In this document: positions 53,114 to 63,332 of the stretch, in pieces
Layout of the letters: each line of letters opens with the position of its first letter
Numbering within the stretch: the first letter of the stretch is position 1
Assembly: GCA_934476675.1 (NCBI GenBank)
Contig: CAKSOE010000012.1
Location: forward strand, 1-64,000
Length of the DNA stretch: 64,000 nt
Reading direction: 5' to 3'
Origin: an uncultured Clostridia bacterium
GTDB taxonomy: Bacteria > Bacillota > Clostridia > UBA1381
Made by a program: the position numbers and the translations under genes
The notes under the pieces: model-generated
What the model was told of the DNA's origin: nothing
What the model saw: the letters and a program-made list of their open reading frames with translations, nothing else
Databases searched by the model: none

Positions 53114-55759
53114 ATGTTAAAAAAGTTATCGGCAATTCTTGTGTCGGCTGCTGTTGCGGTTTCAGTCGGGAGCGTATACGCAGAGGAATGGGTACGCGTT
53201 CCGCTTGCAACGGAGGCACAGCTTGACAGGGGATTAATCGGAGGTGAGGGCTGTCAATGGATTCAGGCTATTGCCATCAGCCGCTCAAATCCGAATTTCA
53301 TGATGCTTGGAACGGATGTTTCGGCGGTTTACCGCTCGACGGACGGCGGCAATCTGTGGACGGAGTCAAATCAAGGGTATATTTCACGAGGTGCGGCAAG
53401 CGGAATGACAATAGATCCATTCAATGAAAATCATATAATTTCGGTAGGCTCAAACTCAACTAACGGAACGGCAAACGGTTTGTATACGTCATTTGACGGC
53501 GCACAAACCTGGGAGCAGAATTGTATGGCAAACATCAGCAGTTACCGTGATTTCAGAGACCAGGTTGCATTTGACCCGACATCGTATGATAAGCAAAGCG
53601 GTATATGCAAGGTCGCTTATTGGAGCAGAGTAAAAGTTGAAACACGGGGAAACGCAGTGCCCGCACCGGCAATTTACAAAACTCTCGACGGCGGAAAAAC
53701 CTGGAGCATGATTGAAAATTCAGAGCCGTACGGAGGAATGTTTATTGAAGTGAATGAACTTAACGGAGATGTTTATGCTGCAGGAGCAACTGGATTTTAT
53801 AAGTCGGAGGATGGGGGAAGAACGTTCGCAAAAAAGTTTGACGGCATATTCACCTGTATGGAAACTATTTATACGCATCCCGACTCCGTATATCTTTCCG
53901 CATATAATAAGCTTTACAAGTCGGAGGACGGCGGAGAGAGCTTTGATGAAATAGAAATCGAAAAATCGCCAGATACTATGGATGAAAAATCCGACTTATT
54001 CAAAGGCTTTGACCCGGTGGAACAGGTAAATGATTTTGCATACGGCTGGCATGAGTTTAAAGTAAGTCCGGCAAATCCGGATTACATGATGCTGGTAGTC
54101 GGAACGGGTATGTATACATATTACAGGTGGTATTCGCATGACGGCGGCAAAACGTGGAATCCGACGGTTGTTGACAATTCAATGTCAATTATGCCGTTTA
54201 ACCAGCGTCAGAGCAAAATACTTTTTCACCCGACAGATCCGAATATTGTCTATTCATTCGGCGGAGACTGGGTGACAAAATCAACGGACGGCGGCAAGAC
54301 TTTGAGATGGTCTAACAACGGAAACAACAGCGTGGCAATGCGCCGTTCCACAAGAAACGTATATGACCCGAATTTGTGGTTTGCGCCGCTTGTCGATTAT
54401 AACAGCGCAGTGAGTACAGACGGAGGAGTGACGTGGAATTACGGACTTCTGCAAAATGCCGTATGGGGCGGACAGGGCAGAGGCGGATATATGGTAAGCC
54501 GTGATTATGTTTTGGGAGTTCTTACATATACCGCTCCCGACAAGACAAGTCATCTTATACTTTGCGAAAGCCGCGGCGGTGCGCAGGACGGAATTTACAA
54601 ATTTAAGATAAAGCAGACCGACAATGCCGAAACGGATAATAAAATGTGGCTTGACACAACGATGTGCTATCAGTCCCCCAAAAACAAAAATACGATTTTT
54701 GCCGGACAATACGTAAGCCGTAACTGCGGCGAAACGTGGGAGAAAATGAACGGATGCGTGGGTGTGCTTTCGCATAATGCCGATCCTGACGGAAATAAGG
54801 AGCTTTTGGGCTACGGAGAAATCAAGATTGAAAACAATGTCGGCAAAATGAGCGTGGTTTATTCGGAGGACGACGGCGTTACGTGGAAACAGCTCATAGG
54901 TTCAACTACAATAAACGATGTGTCATACGACTGGAAAAACGAAATACTGTATGTTGCCGGAGGTGACAGGCTTTATAAGTATACAAAAAATAAAAGCACC
55001 GGAGGTATGGACAAAGAAGATATAACAAGCAGGTTAAAGCTTAACAGCTACGGAAGAACCAGAGTTAAAAATGTTGCGGTCGATCCGGGTAATCCAAAGA
55101 TTCTTTATGTGGGCGGCAGCGGTGATACATATGTAAACGACGCGTCTGTTCAGCGTTCGACAGACGGCGGAAAAACATGGGAAATTCTTACAAGAAATAA
55201 CCGTGATACCGTAATAAATAACGGCGTATCGGGTGGCGGAGAAGGAACGATGATTTGGGTGCATCCAGAAACGGGTTATGCGTATGTTACAACATCGTGC
55301 TTCGGAACGTGGAAAATAGGCCCTCCCGGAACAGAAGAAAACCATCTTGCTCCCATAACCGTTTCGCAAAATGGAAACGGTGTGCATATAAACTGGTTCG
55401 GCAACGGAAGAATGAGCGTTGAAGATATGGCAAACATTGCATATAATTCAAAATATAATAAAACACCCGATAATGCCGTTGTCACCGCATATGACAAAAA
55501 CGGCGACAGAACGGTTGATGAAAGGGATATGGATATTATAAGCGGAAGAATTTTTGACGAGTGGGACAAAACGCTTGACAAATATGAGCTTTATAAATCC
55601 GATGACGGTGAAAGCTTTGAGAAGATTACCGGTAAAATGACAGAAACAGAATATGATGACAGTGATGTTGAAACCGGAAAACAATATTGGTATAAGGTGA
55701 AAAATCTTTCGAGCGGCGAATACACAAAAACCGTAAGTGTTACAATTAAGGAAAACTGA
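53114..55759 (+). CDS. secreted Asp-box propeller protein with dockerin-like insert
   Basis: An 881-residue exported protein. After a signal peptide (1-23) come about 700 residues of beta-propeller with ten Asp-boxes (such as STDGGNLW, TLDGGKTWS, SHDGGKTWN, STDGGKTWE), the pattern of GH74-like and sialidase-like folds; the activity cannot be assigned. The C terminus reads as a fibronectin-III domain split by an insert: strands VHINW before it and KYELYKSDDGESFEKI after it. The insert (about 757-825) has two dockerin-like segments; the second, DKNGDRTVDERD, has ligands Asp794, Asn796, Asp798 and Asp805, a complete calcium loop, while the first (NWFGNGRMSVED) is degenerate. GGGAGTG precedes the ATG. 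It lies between two cohesin genes. Confidence 0.75.
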   Translation: MLKKLSAILVSAAVAVSVGSVYAEEWVRVPLATEAQLDRGLIGGEGCQWIQAIAISRSNPNFMMLGTDVSAVYRSTDGGNLWTESNQGYISRGAASGMTIDPFNENHIISVGSNSTNGTANGLYTSFDGAQTWEQNCMANISSYRDFRDQVAFDPTSYDKQSGICKVAYWSRVKVETRGNAVPAPAIYKTLDGGKTWSMIENSEPYGGMFIEVNELNGDVYAAGATGFYKSEDGGRTFAKKFDGIFTCMETIYTHPDSVYLSAYNKLYKSEDGGESFDEIEIEKSPDTMDEKSDLFKGFDPVEQVNDFAYGWHEFKVSPANPDYMMLVVGTGMYTYYRWYSHDGGKTWNPTVVDNSMSIMPFNQRQSKILFHPTDPNIVYSFGGDWVTKSTDGGKTLRWSNNGNNSVAMRRSTRNVYDPNLWFAPLVDYNSAVSTDGGVTWNYGLLQNAVWGGQGRGGYMVSRDYVLGVLTYTAPDKTSHLILCESRGGAQDGIYKFKIKQTDNAETDNKMWLDTTMCYQSPKNKNTIFAGQYVSRNCGETWEKMNGCVGVLSHNADPDGNKELLGYGEIKIENNVGKMSVVYSEDDGVTWKQLIGSTTINDVSYDWKNEILYVAGGDRLYKYTKNKSTGGMDKEDITSRLKLNSYGRTRVKNVAVDPGNPKILYVGGSGDTYVNDASVQRSTDGGKTWEILTRNNRDTVINNGVSGGGEGTMIWVHPETGYAYVTTSCFGTWKIGPPGTEENHLAPITVSQNGNGVHINWFGNGRMSVEDMANIAYNSKYNKTPDNAVVTAYDKNGDRTVDERDMDIISGRIFDEWDKTLDKYELYKSDDGESFEKITGKMTETEYDDSDVETGKQYWYKVKNLSSGEYTKTVSVTIKEN

Positions 55760-55763
55760 AACC

Positions 55764-57392
55764 ATGAATATGAAAAAATATTTTAATAAAATAATAGTCT
55801 CAATGCTTATTGCGGCATTAATGTTTTCGGGCATTGCCGTATCGGCTTACGGCAATGCCGGAGAACAGCTGAATATATCGTTGAAATATGCCGGAAAATC
55901 CGCAAACGGGGCGTGTGACGGTATGCAGCAGACTTATGTGACGGCAAATAAGGTCAAAGATGATTTTCTCATATTGCCCGACAGCAGTATGAGCCGTATC
56001 AGCAGAGTGGAAATCGACTGGGCGCAGCCGACGGGCGAAAATATAGCGTATTATAAGCTGTTAAGGAGCTTTAACGGAACGAACTACCAGGAGATAAAAG
56101 ACAGAGCAAGCGGAGCAGAGGAGAGCAGAAATCCTGACGCGGAAATGAATTTCAGCAAAACCTCATACATAACAAGCGATACATTTGATCGTCCGGTTTA
56201 TGTGAAAATGCTGAAACTGTCTGTTTTTAAAACGAGCGCAAATAAACCTGTATCGATACGGGAAATACGTGTTTACGGCGAAAGCGCAAATGAGTGTGAG
56301 GTTGTTTCAAAAGCAAAAGCGGTAACATTTCTTTACGGCGATAATCAAAGCGCTGACGGAAAACAGCTTACGGACGGAAATTATACAAACGGTATTGAGG
56401 GATATGATAACAAAACGCGTTTTTTTGACGTACCGTTCGGTGCGATAATAGATTTGGGTGGACTTTACAGTCTCAGTGAAATTTATTCAACTTTTACCGA
56501 CAGGCAGAAGGATGCGAGAAATTATTATTCATATACCGTTTCCGTGAGTACGGACGGAGAAAATTTTACGGCTGCCGCCGAGGGGGATAAAACTTCAAAA
56601 AGCGGTATGTTGCATAATTTTATGACAACAATTACCCAAAACTATTGGGGCAACGGCTTTTATCTAACCCAAAACAGTCTTAACGATGTATATGCAAGGT
56701 ATGTGCGTGTTGACGTTACGGGTTGTACGTATAAATGGGTGTACGGCATAAAAGAGATAGAGATTATCGGCAAAAATACCGAAACGGCGGCAAAGTTTGA
56801 TGCCGAGTATGCCGACGGCGGAACGCTTAAAAACGTAAAGCTGACCGATGCGCTTAAAAATTCACCGCTGTATACCGGCAGCGGTGATAAAAAAAGTTTT
56901 ATTTTTGAGAGCGCCGCAAGCTTAAAGCCTCTTGCGGAATCGTCAAGTGAGGTATATGTTCCCGATGAGGATGCAGACAAAATTTTTGTATTTGACGTAT
57001 CGGCAAACGAAACGGTTAATGTAGTGTTAAGTGCGGATGAGCCGATATATGCGTTTCAGACGGAACTGGTGTATAATCCGTCGGAGGTGGAGCTTGTAAG
57101 CTGTAAAAATGCGGATTTCGGCACTACGGCACAGGAGACGGATAACGGCAGCGTGAATTACATAGATAAGAATGCCGTAGGATATTTTTCCTCTCGAAAA
57201 ACGGATAAAAGCTGCAAAATTCTTGCCTGCGTCATATACGATGAGGTAAAGGGCAGCATGGTAAATATAAGTTTTCGGGCAAAAAAGAACACAAAAACCG
57301 TTATGTATCTTAAAGGCAGCAAATGTTTCGGCAAAGGCGTAAGCAGAGTGGAAAAAACAGAAAACTGCCTTGCTTTAAACACCAATAACTAA
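55764..57392 (+). CDS. secreted discoidin-cohesin protein
   Basis: A 542-residue exported protein beginning four bases after the previous stop, with AAGGAAA ahead. Signal peptide 1-28. Two F5/8-type discoidin-like domains (about 35-175 and 185-345; VPFGAIIDLGGLYSLSEIYS in the second) are followed by a linker and a cohesin-like domain (about 405-535; VNVVLSADEPIYAFQTELVY, NPSEVELVSC, VNISFRAKKNTKTVM). Its discoidin part is clearly related to the first half of the next gene's product (both read FDRPVYVKMLKLSV / FKQPIHMAQLQLEI at the same point). It has no SLH anchor, so it may act as a free adaptor joining glycan and dockerin protein. Function as a scaffold is inferred. Confidence 0.75.
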   Translation: MNMKKYFNKIIVSMLIAALMFSGIAVSAYGNAGEQLNISLKYAGKSANGACDGMQQTYVTANKVKDDFLILPDSSMSRISRVEIDWAQPTGENIAYYKLLRSFNGTNYQEIKDRASGAEESRNPDAEMNFSKTSYITSDTFDRPVYVKMLKLSVFKTSANKPVSIREIRVYGESANECEVVSKAKAVTFLYGDNQSADGKQLTDGNYTNGIEGYDNKTRFFDVPFGAIIDLGGLYSLSEIYSTFTDRQKDARNYYSYTVSVSTDGENFTAAAEGDKTSKSGMLHNFMTTITQNYWGNGFYLTQNSLNDVYARYVRVDVTGCTYKWVYGIKEIEIIGKNTETAAKFDAEYADGGTLKNVKLTDALKNSPLYTGSGDKKSFIFESAASLKPLAESSSEVYVPDEDADKIFVFDVSANETVNVVLSADEPIYAFQTELVYNPSEVELVSCKNADFGTTAQETDNGSVNYIDKNAVGYFSSRKTDKSCKILACVIYDEVKGSMVNISFRAKKNTKTVMYLKGSKCFGKGVSRVEKTENCLALNTNN

Positions 57393-57449
57393 AAGAGGAT
57401 TTTAGCATTTGCCGTCATGCTTGTGCGCGGCGGCTGAAAGGACATTGTT

Positions 57450-60400
57450 ATGAGAAAAAACAGTATTGTAAAGCGTTACATTTATATAGCGCTTGTTACA
57501 GCGGTATTGGCGGTGCTTGCTGCTATGTCGGTATTTGCGGAGGCGGCAATGCTTCCGGTGACTGCGTCGGGAGGAACGAATCCCGATGCGGCGGCGGACG
57601 GTGATGCGGACACCTGCTGGGAAGGAAAGGTAAAGTCTAAGCTTTTGCTTGATTTCGGTGGAATAAAAAAGATAAGCCGTATAGAGATTGACTGGGCTGT
57701 CGATGAAGATGATACCACAGGCTTTTATAAGCTGAACTACACCTTAAATAAGGTTAATTTTCAGGAAATAGCAGACCGTGCCAGCTGCTTTAATGAGGAA
57801 AGAACACCTTCATTCACTGCGGCTGATGAAAATACAAAAACAAGTATTGATAACTTTAAGCAGCCGATACATATGGCGCAGCTGCAGCTTGAGATTTTGC
57901 TGACATCTCCGGAGAATAAGGAGGTACGGATTCGTGAGGTAAGGGTTTACGGTTCAGATGCGGACGGCGAAGAAAATGTTGCGTTAAATAAGCCTGTTAC
58001 ATTTACCGGAGGACTTCAAAACAGCGATGCCGCACAAAAAAATCCCGCGATATTTAATGACGGCAGCTTTTATACGGGAATCTGCGGCACGGACAATGCA
58101 ACTCGCTTCGGTGTGCCTTACGGATTGATTATAGACCTCGGCGAGGTATGCAAAATAAGCGATATTTATTGCCGTTTCCCTGATAAGCAGACTACGAGAA
58201 ACTATTATTCATACACGCTGTCGGGAAGTATTGACGGAACAAATCAGACATTCAGTGTTTCGGATACAAAGGATGATCGCACGTATATGATGCACAATTT
58301 CCTTTCAAAAATGAGCGGTAATCCGTATTGGCAAAACGGATTTTACTTTACTCAAAACAGCTTTGATGAAGCCTATGCCAGGTATATAAATCTGGAAGTG
58401 ACAGGTTTTTCGTATCAGTACGCATATGGCTTAAACGAGATTGTTGTTATGGGAAAATCCGAGAAAAAGGCATCTGTTTTAGGAAAAATAGGCTTAAATG
58501 CCAAGCTGACAGATGCAGACGGCAGCGAGATTACCTCTTTTGACGGAACAAATGTAAACCGTGCCGAAATTTCGGTAACAAACAATTCCGATACGGATAT
58601 ATCCGTGAAAGCAGCTGTGGAAATATACAGAAACGGCATACTGAGCGAGGTAATAAAGTCGGATGCTCCCGTAACTGTTGCGGCGAACGGAACGGGCGGA
58701 TATGAAATAGCTGTTGACAGAGAAATCGGTGAAAATGACACTGTTACAGTGCTGCTTACGGAAGATGGCGGAAATGAACCTCCGTTGTGTGAAAAACTGT
58801 ACTTTTGGAAAAAGCCGCAGGTTGTTTCATCAACAGCTGAAAGAATTAACGATGTATTTTCGGCGGGCTATACAGAGGACAACGTAAGTGTTGAAGTGAA
58901 TGCCGGCGAGGAATTGGGCGAAAGAACGGTGGCAATAGTGCTTAAAAATACAGACGGAAACTGTATTGCATATGAAACCGTAAACCTTGACGCGGACGGA
59001 AAGGGAAGAGTTGATTTTAAAATCGATGCGGACTCCGGAGAATATATGCTTGAACTTCTTGTGCAGGGTATCGGAGCAGGCTACGGCAAAAATACGGCAA
59101 TATTCAAATATACCAATACGCTGTACTTTAAAAAATCAAGAACTGCACTGTACAATGCGGAAACATCGGAGGAAATGCACAAGGTTCTTACCGATACGCA
59201 GAATATAAAGAATTTGTCAATCGGTGACGCGGCGGAAATATATACTCAAATAGGTTCGGAACAGACCGATAAAATGCTGATTGAATATCTGGCATCGAAT
59301 CCTTTTGAAAGCTTTGACAGCGATGATGCTTTCAAGACGGCGCTGTCGGAGAAAATAAAAGAGTTTTCGCTTGTAAGCGCTTTAAGCGGCGGAAACGGAA
59401 TAAAGGTATTTAGCGATTATGAGGACGTGCTGGACGCGATTTTTCCGTTTAAGGAAATAAGCGCATACAAAAACTATTATAAGCGTTATGACGACAGTAC
59501 AAAAAAGGTAATATGCGAGAGACTTGGAGGAAAATCGTTTGAGGATAAAGACGATTTCAAAAACAAGCTGATCAGCGCGATTTTTCTCGGTGCGATAGAG
59601 AATATCGATAACTGGACCGAAATCAAAAATATAATTAATAATAATACCGATTTCTTCGGCGCAAATAATGCAAAGCTTAAAAATGTTTCCGATGTGTCAA
59701 AGGTTTACAAAGGAATCTGCAAAAAAGCATATAACAGTGCAGAGGAAGTCAGACGTGACGAAAGCAGACTGATAGATGAAAATTTGATAAAGAAAACCAC
59801 GTCGGGAGGCGGCGGCAGCGGCGGTTCGTCCTCATCATCGGGAAAGACAGCTGTGTCAGTGCCGCACATAACGGACAATACAGATAAATCCGAAACTGTG
59901 CAGGAGACCGGTTTTGCGGATATGTCCGGCTACGAATGGGCAAAAATTCCGGCACAGGTGCTGTTGAAAGAGGGAATTATCAACGGTACGGGCGATAACG
60001 AATTTTCTCCGTCGGCCGCCGTAAAGCGCGAGGAATTTGTGAAGATGCTTTGTCTGCTGTTTAAAGTAAAGTCGGACGGTACAGACGGCACATTCTCTGA
60101 TATACCTAAATCTCACTGGTGCAGCGAATATGTTTCGGCAGCACAGAAATACGGACTTGTCATGGGGATAGGCGACAATAAATTCGGTTTCGGCGCAAGC
60201 ATAACAAGAGAAGAAATGGCGGCAATGTGCTTCCGTTTTGCATCGGCTTACGGCACGGAGCTTTCCGGTGAAGATGATTTGGCAGAGGGCAGATTTATTG
60301 ATGACGGAGATATATCCGAATATGCGTATGAAGCCGTGTACCGTATGAAATCAGCCGGAATTATAAGCGGAAACGATGAAGAAGAATTTGCTCCGAAGAA

Positions 60401-60482
60401 CACTGCCGTTAGGGCAGAGGCGGCAAAGATTATATACAATATATTCATATTCAACAAAAGCTTTGGGGGTGAAATTAAGTGA
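57450..60482 (+). CDS. discoidin plus SLH surface protein, cassette gene A copy 2
   Basis: A 1010-residue exported protein. Signal peptide 1-28, two discoidin-like domains (about 35-345), beta Ig-like regions (to about 560), a helical segment of about 230 residues, a glycine/serine linker near residue 780, and three SLH domains at the C terminus (about 825-1005; FADMSGYEWAKI, FSDIPKSHWCSEY, FIDDGDISEYAYEA). The helical-linker-SLH half mirrors the gene at 12080, while the discoidin half is shared with the gene before it. It is probably a wall-anchored glycan-binding protein. GAAAGGAC precedes the ATG. Its stop overlaps the next start by four bases. Confidence 0.83.
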   Translation: MRKNSIVKRYIYIALVTAVLAVLAAMSVFAEAAMLPVTASGGTNPDAAADGDADTCWEGKVKSKLLLDFGGIKKISRIEIDWAVDEDDTTGFYKLNYTLNKVNFQEIADRASCFNEERTPSFTAADENTKTSIDNFKQPIHMAQLQLEILLTSPENKEVRIREVRVYGSDADGEENVALNKPVTFTGGLQNSDAAQKNPAIFNDGSFYTGICGTDNATRFGVPYGLIIDLGEVCKISDIYCRFPDKQTTRNYYSYTLSGSIDGTNQTFSVSDTKDDRTYMMHNFLSKMSGNPYWQNGFYFTQNSFDEAYARYINLEVTGFSYQYAYGLNEIVVMGKSEKKASVLGKIGLNAKLTDADGSEITSFDGTNVNRAEISVTNNSDTDISVKAAVEIYRNGILSEVIKSDAPVTVAANGTGGYEIAVDREIGENDTVTVLLTEDGGNEPPLCEKLYFWKKPQVVSSTAERINDVFSAGYTEDNVSVEVNAGEELGERTVAIVLKNTDGNCIAYETVNLDADGKGRVDFKIDADSGEYMLELLVQGIGAGYGKNTAIFKYTNTLYFKKSRTALYNAETSEEMHKVLTDTQNIKNLSIGDAAEIYTQIGSEQTDKMLIEYLASNPFESFDSDDAFKTALSEKIKEFSLVSALSGGNGIKVFSDYEDVLDAIFPFKEISAYKNYYKRYDDSTKKVICERLGGKSFEDKDDFKNKLISAIFLGAIENIDNWTEIKNIINNNTDFFGANNAKLKNVSDVSKVYKGICKKAYNSAEEVRRDESRLIDENLIKKTTSGGGGSGGSSSSSGKTAVSVPHITDNTDKSETVQETGFADMSGYEWAKIPAQVLLKEGIINGTGDNEFSPSAAVKREEFVKMLCLLFKVKSDGTDGTFSDIPKSHWCSEYVSAAQKYGLVMGIGDNKFGFGASITREEMAAMCFRFASAYGTELSGEDDLAEGRFIDDGDISEYAYEAVYRMKSAGIISGNDEEEFAPKNTAVRAEAAKIIYNIFIFNKSFGGEIK

Positions 60483-63244
60483 GATTTAAACGGCTTATAT
60501 GTTTGTGTGTTGTGATTTCTACAATGCTTTCGTGCATGAATGTGTTTGCGGCACAGGATTTAAAAGGTACGGAACAGGAACGGATAACTGTGGAAAGAGA
60601 ACTGAATATTGAGCTTTTAAAAAAGCTTGATATATTAACGGAGGAATTGCCCGACGGCGGTGAAATTACGGATAAATTCGTAACAAGAGGCGAATTTGCG
60701 GAAATAGCGGTTCGTATGCTTAATTTTGAAAAAAGTGCCGACAAATACGACGCATCAAAGAATTTTACGGACGTAACCGAAAAAAGAGGCTGGGCAGTGG
60801 ATATGGCGGCTGATATGGGGATTGTTTCGGGATACGATTACGGACTTTATCTTCCCGATAAAGAAATATCGGTAGATGAAGCGTGCAAAATACTTGTATG
60901 TGTTCTCGGTTACAGAACACCGGCATCGCTGTACGGCGGCTGGTATGACGGATATAACCAAATGAGCGGCTCGCTGAAGCTTTTGAAAGGAACAGATTTT
61001 TCGGGTACGGATAAGCTTTCGTGGGAAAACTGCGTTATCGTGCTTAATAATACGCTGAACACAAATATTTTGTCGCAGGGCAGCAGTCTTGATAAGCTTG
61101 AAGAAAAGGAAACGCTTTTAAAGAGTGTTTTCTCTGTTGAATACGACAGCGGTATTGTCAGCGAAACAAAAGACGCGTCTCTTTCAAAGTCTGACGGCAG
61201 CGGTTCGGGAGAAATAACGGTAATAGGCGACAGAACTCTTAACAGCGGCGATACGGATACAAATGATTATCTCGGTTTCAATGTGAAATATTATTACAGA
61301 ACCGACAGTGGTGACGATACGCTTATATTATGCAGACCGATAAAAAACAGAGTAAAAACAATAAAGACCTGTGATTTGATAAGTTTTTCGGACGGAATAT
61401 ACACATATTATGAAGGCAGCTCAAAAAAGGACGCGGTTCTTGCGAAAGGATATGACTTTATTTATAACGGCAGACTTTATGCGAGCGGATATGATAAAGA
61501 GCTGTATATTCCCAAAAGCGGATATGTAAAGCTTATCGATAACAATAATGACGGAAAATTTGATGTTATATTCTTGTGGGATTTCATAAGCCGAATAGTA
61601 AAAAACATAAACGTATCGGATGAATATATCTCATTTGATTATGAGGGCAGCGGAATACACAGTATAGATGTTAAGAACAGTGATGTAAAGGTTTACACAT
61701 CTGACGGAAACGAAACAGAACTTTCTGCTATAAAAGCAGGCAATGCGATTTTTGCGGCTGTTTCCGGCAAGGACGGTGAGCAAGACAGACTGTACACAAT
61801 TTATGTTTCGGCAAAAACGCTTATCGGAGAAGTTGTTTCTAAGTCAGCCGATAAGATTGCGGTGAAAACAGATGACGGTACGGCAGAGTACAATATCGAT
61901 CCGAATAATGAAAACAGATATAAACTCGATAAGCTTAAAACCGGTGCGGAGGAAACATTTTATATAAATCTTAACGGAGAAATTTTTGCTTGTGCCGGAA
62001 GTGTAGACTCAAGTATGAAAACAGCGTTTCTTATTTCTGCATATGTATCGGAAGATAACGAAAAACTGTTTTTAAAGATATTGACAACAGGCAATGAATT
62101 TGCAAATCTGGAATGTAGGAAAAACTTTACGCTGAGCGGAGCGTATGACAGTAAATATCCGTCAAAAAGAACCAATGTCAGCATAAAGTCGGCACAGATA
62201 GGACACAACATTCTTGCACAGGGCGTTAACATGATTAATGATGTTATACGGTATAAGCTTGATGAGAACGGAAAAGTTGCTGTTGTTGAAACGGCGGTAC
62301 CGTGCAAAGGAACAGATGCAGACGGAAATCCGGATATGACAGGCGACGGTTTCCATTACATTTTAAAGGATTTTAAGGAACTGATGTATTCGAGCCATTC
62401 AAATGCGTTTATGCCTGCGCTGAGATTGAAGAAAATGAATGATTTGATTTTACTTGATTCAGACAGAACATTCTTCACCGTGCCGGAAAAATACGATGAT
62501 ACCGTATCTCTCAAAAGCCAGTATGCTGCAACAGGCTATCTTCAAAATGACAGAAGTCAGAAGGTCAAGCTTTTTGCAACAAGCGGTCAGTCAAAGGCTG
62601 CGGATATTATTGTGAGAGCCGGAGACGCAAAGGGAAGTCCGTCAGATACTTCTGTGGTATACGGAGTGACGGGAGTGCCGGAGGTACTCAACAGCAACGA
62701 TGAAGTTGTATGGCAGATTAATGCCGTAAATAAGGGCGCAAGGGTGTCATATCAGACAGATGATAAGGATATTCTTAACGGCGTGGGTAAAGGTGATCTT
62801 ATAAGGGTTTCTACCGATGCCGGAGGCGGTATAGGCAATTTGGAAAGAGTTGTGGCGTTTGATTCAAAGACAAAAAGCGTAAAGCTGGCGTTAAAGAGCG
62901 CATATGCGGACGGAAGCGGCTTTAATGCGGCGGATAATCCGGCTGTAACCGATGAGGCAGGCTTGGGAAAAATACGTAAATTTATGTTTGGTGCGGCGTA
63001 TGAAAATTACAACGGCAGACTGATAATATGCCTTGAAAAAGAACTTAGAACCGCAAAAACTTCGGTTGAGGCGATTAATTTGAAAGCATTTTCAAATATT
63101 CAGGTATTTGACGGCGAAGAATGGAAAACAGGTTCAGCCGCAGATATATATGATTATAAAACCACAGGCAGACATTCAATGATATTTGCAAGACTTAACT
63201 ATGCAAATGCCGGTGAGCTTTATGTTTATAATACGGACAATTAA
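60479..63244 (+). CDS. large SLH-domain surface protein, cassette gene B copy 2
   Basis: A 921-residue exported protein with a GTG start in the overlap GTGA with the previous stop, behind GGGGGTG. Signal peptide 1-24; SLH-like repeats at about 38-195 (VTRGEFAEIAVRML, MGIVSGYDYGLYLPDK); then about 720 residues of beta-rich sequence, colinear with the gene at 13829. A calcium-loop-like stretch DNNNDGKFD begins at residue 354, the same number as in that paralogue. No enzyme motif is found. Probably a structural scaffold of the surface layer; it is directly coupled to the SLH protein before it. Confidence 0.8.
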   Translation: MRFKRLICLCVVISTMLSCMNVFAAQDLKGTEQERITVERELNIELLKKLDILTEELPDGGEITDKFVTRGEFAEIAVRMLNFEKSADKYDASKNFTDVTEKRGWAVDMAADMGIVSGYDYGLYLPDKEISVDEACKILVCVLGYRTPASLYGGWYDGYNQMSGSLKLLKGTDFSGTDKLSWENCVIVLNNTLNTNILSQGSSLDKLEEKETLLKSVFSVEYDSGIVSETKDASLSKSDGSGSGEITVIGDRTLNSGDTDTNDYLGFNVKYYYRTDSGDDTLILCRPIKNRVKTIKTCDLISFSDGIYTYYEGSSKKDAVLAKGYDFIYNGRLYASGYDKELYIPKSGYVKLIDNNNDGKFDVIFLWDFISRIVKNINVSDEYISFDYEGSGIHSIDVKNSDVKVYTSDGNETELSAIKAGNAIFAAVSGKDGEQDRLYTIYVSAKTLIGEVVSKSADKIAVKTDDGTAEYNIDPNNENRYKLDKLKTGAEETFYINLNGEIFACAGSVDSSMKTAFLISAYVSEDNEKLFLKILTTGNEFANLECRKNFTLSGAYDSKYPSKRTNVSIKSAQIGHNILAQGVNMINDVIRYKLDENGKVAVVETAVPCKGTDADGNPDMTGDGFHYILKDFKELMYSSHSNAFMPALRLKKMNDLILLDSDRTFFTVPEKYDDTVSLKSQYAATGYLQNDRSQKVKLFATSGQSKAADIIVRAGDAKGSPSDTSVVYGVTGVPEVLNSNDEVVWQINAVNKGARVSYQTDDKDILNGVGKGDLIRVSTDAGGGIGNLERVVAFDSKTKSVKLALKSAYADGSGFNAADNPAVTDEAGLGKIRKFMFGAAYENYNGRLIICLEKELRTAKTSVEAINLKAFSNIQVFDGEEWKTGSAADIYDYKTTGRHSMIFARLNYANAGELYVYNTDN

Positions 63245-63274
63245 AAGTATGGACAGGAAATTTTTACGATGGGA

Positions 63275-63286
63275 GTGATAGAAAAG
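63275..63286 (+). promoter_or_regulatory. single GTGATAGAAAAG element
   Basis: Matches the second half-site of the repeats at 32535 and 36961 but has no clear partner 21 bp upstream. It sits 58 bases before the last gene. Low weight by itself. Confidence 0.35.
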
Positions 63287-63332
63287 TTAATAATTCAACA
63301 CTAAATAAATTCAAATTTGAAAGGGGTAAAAA

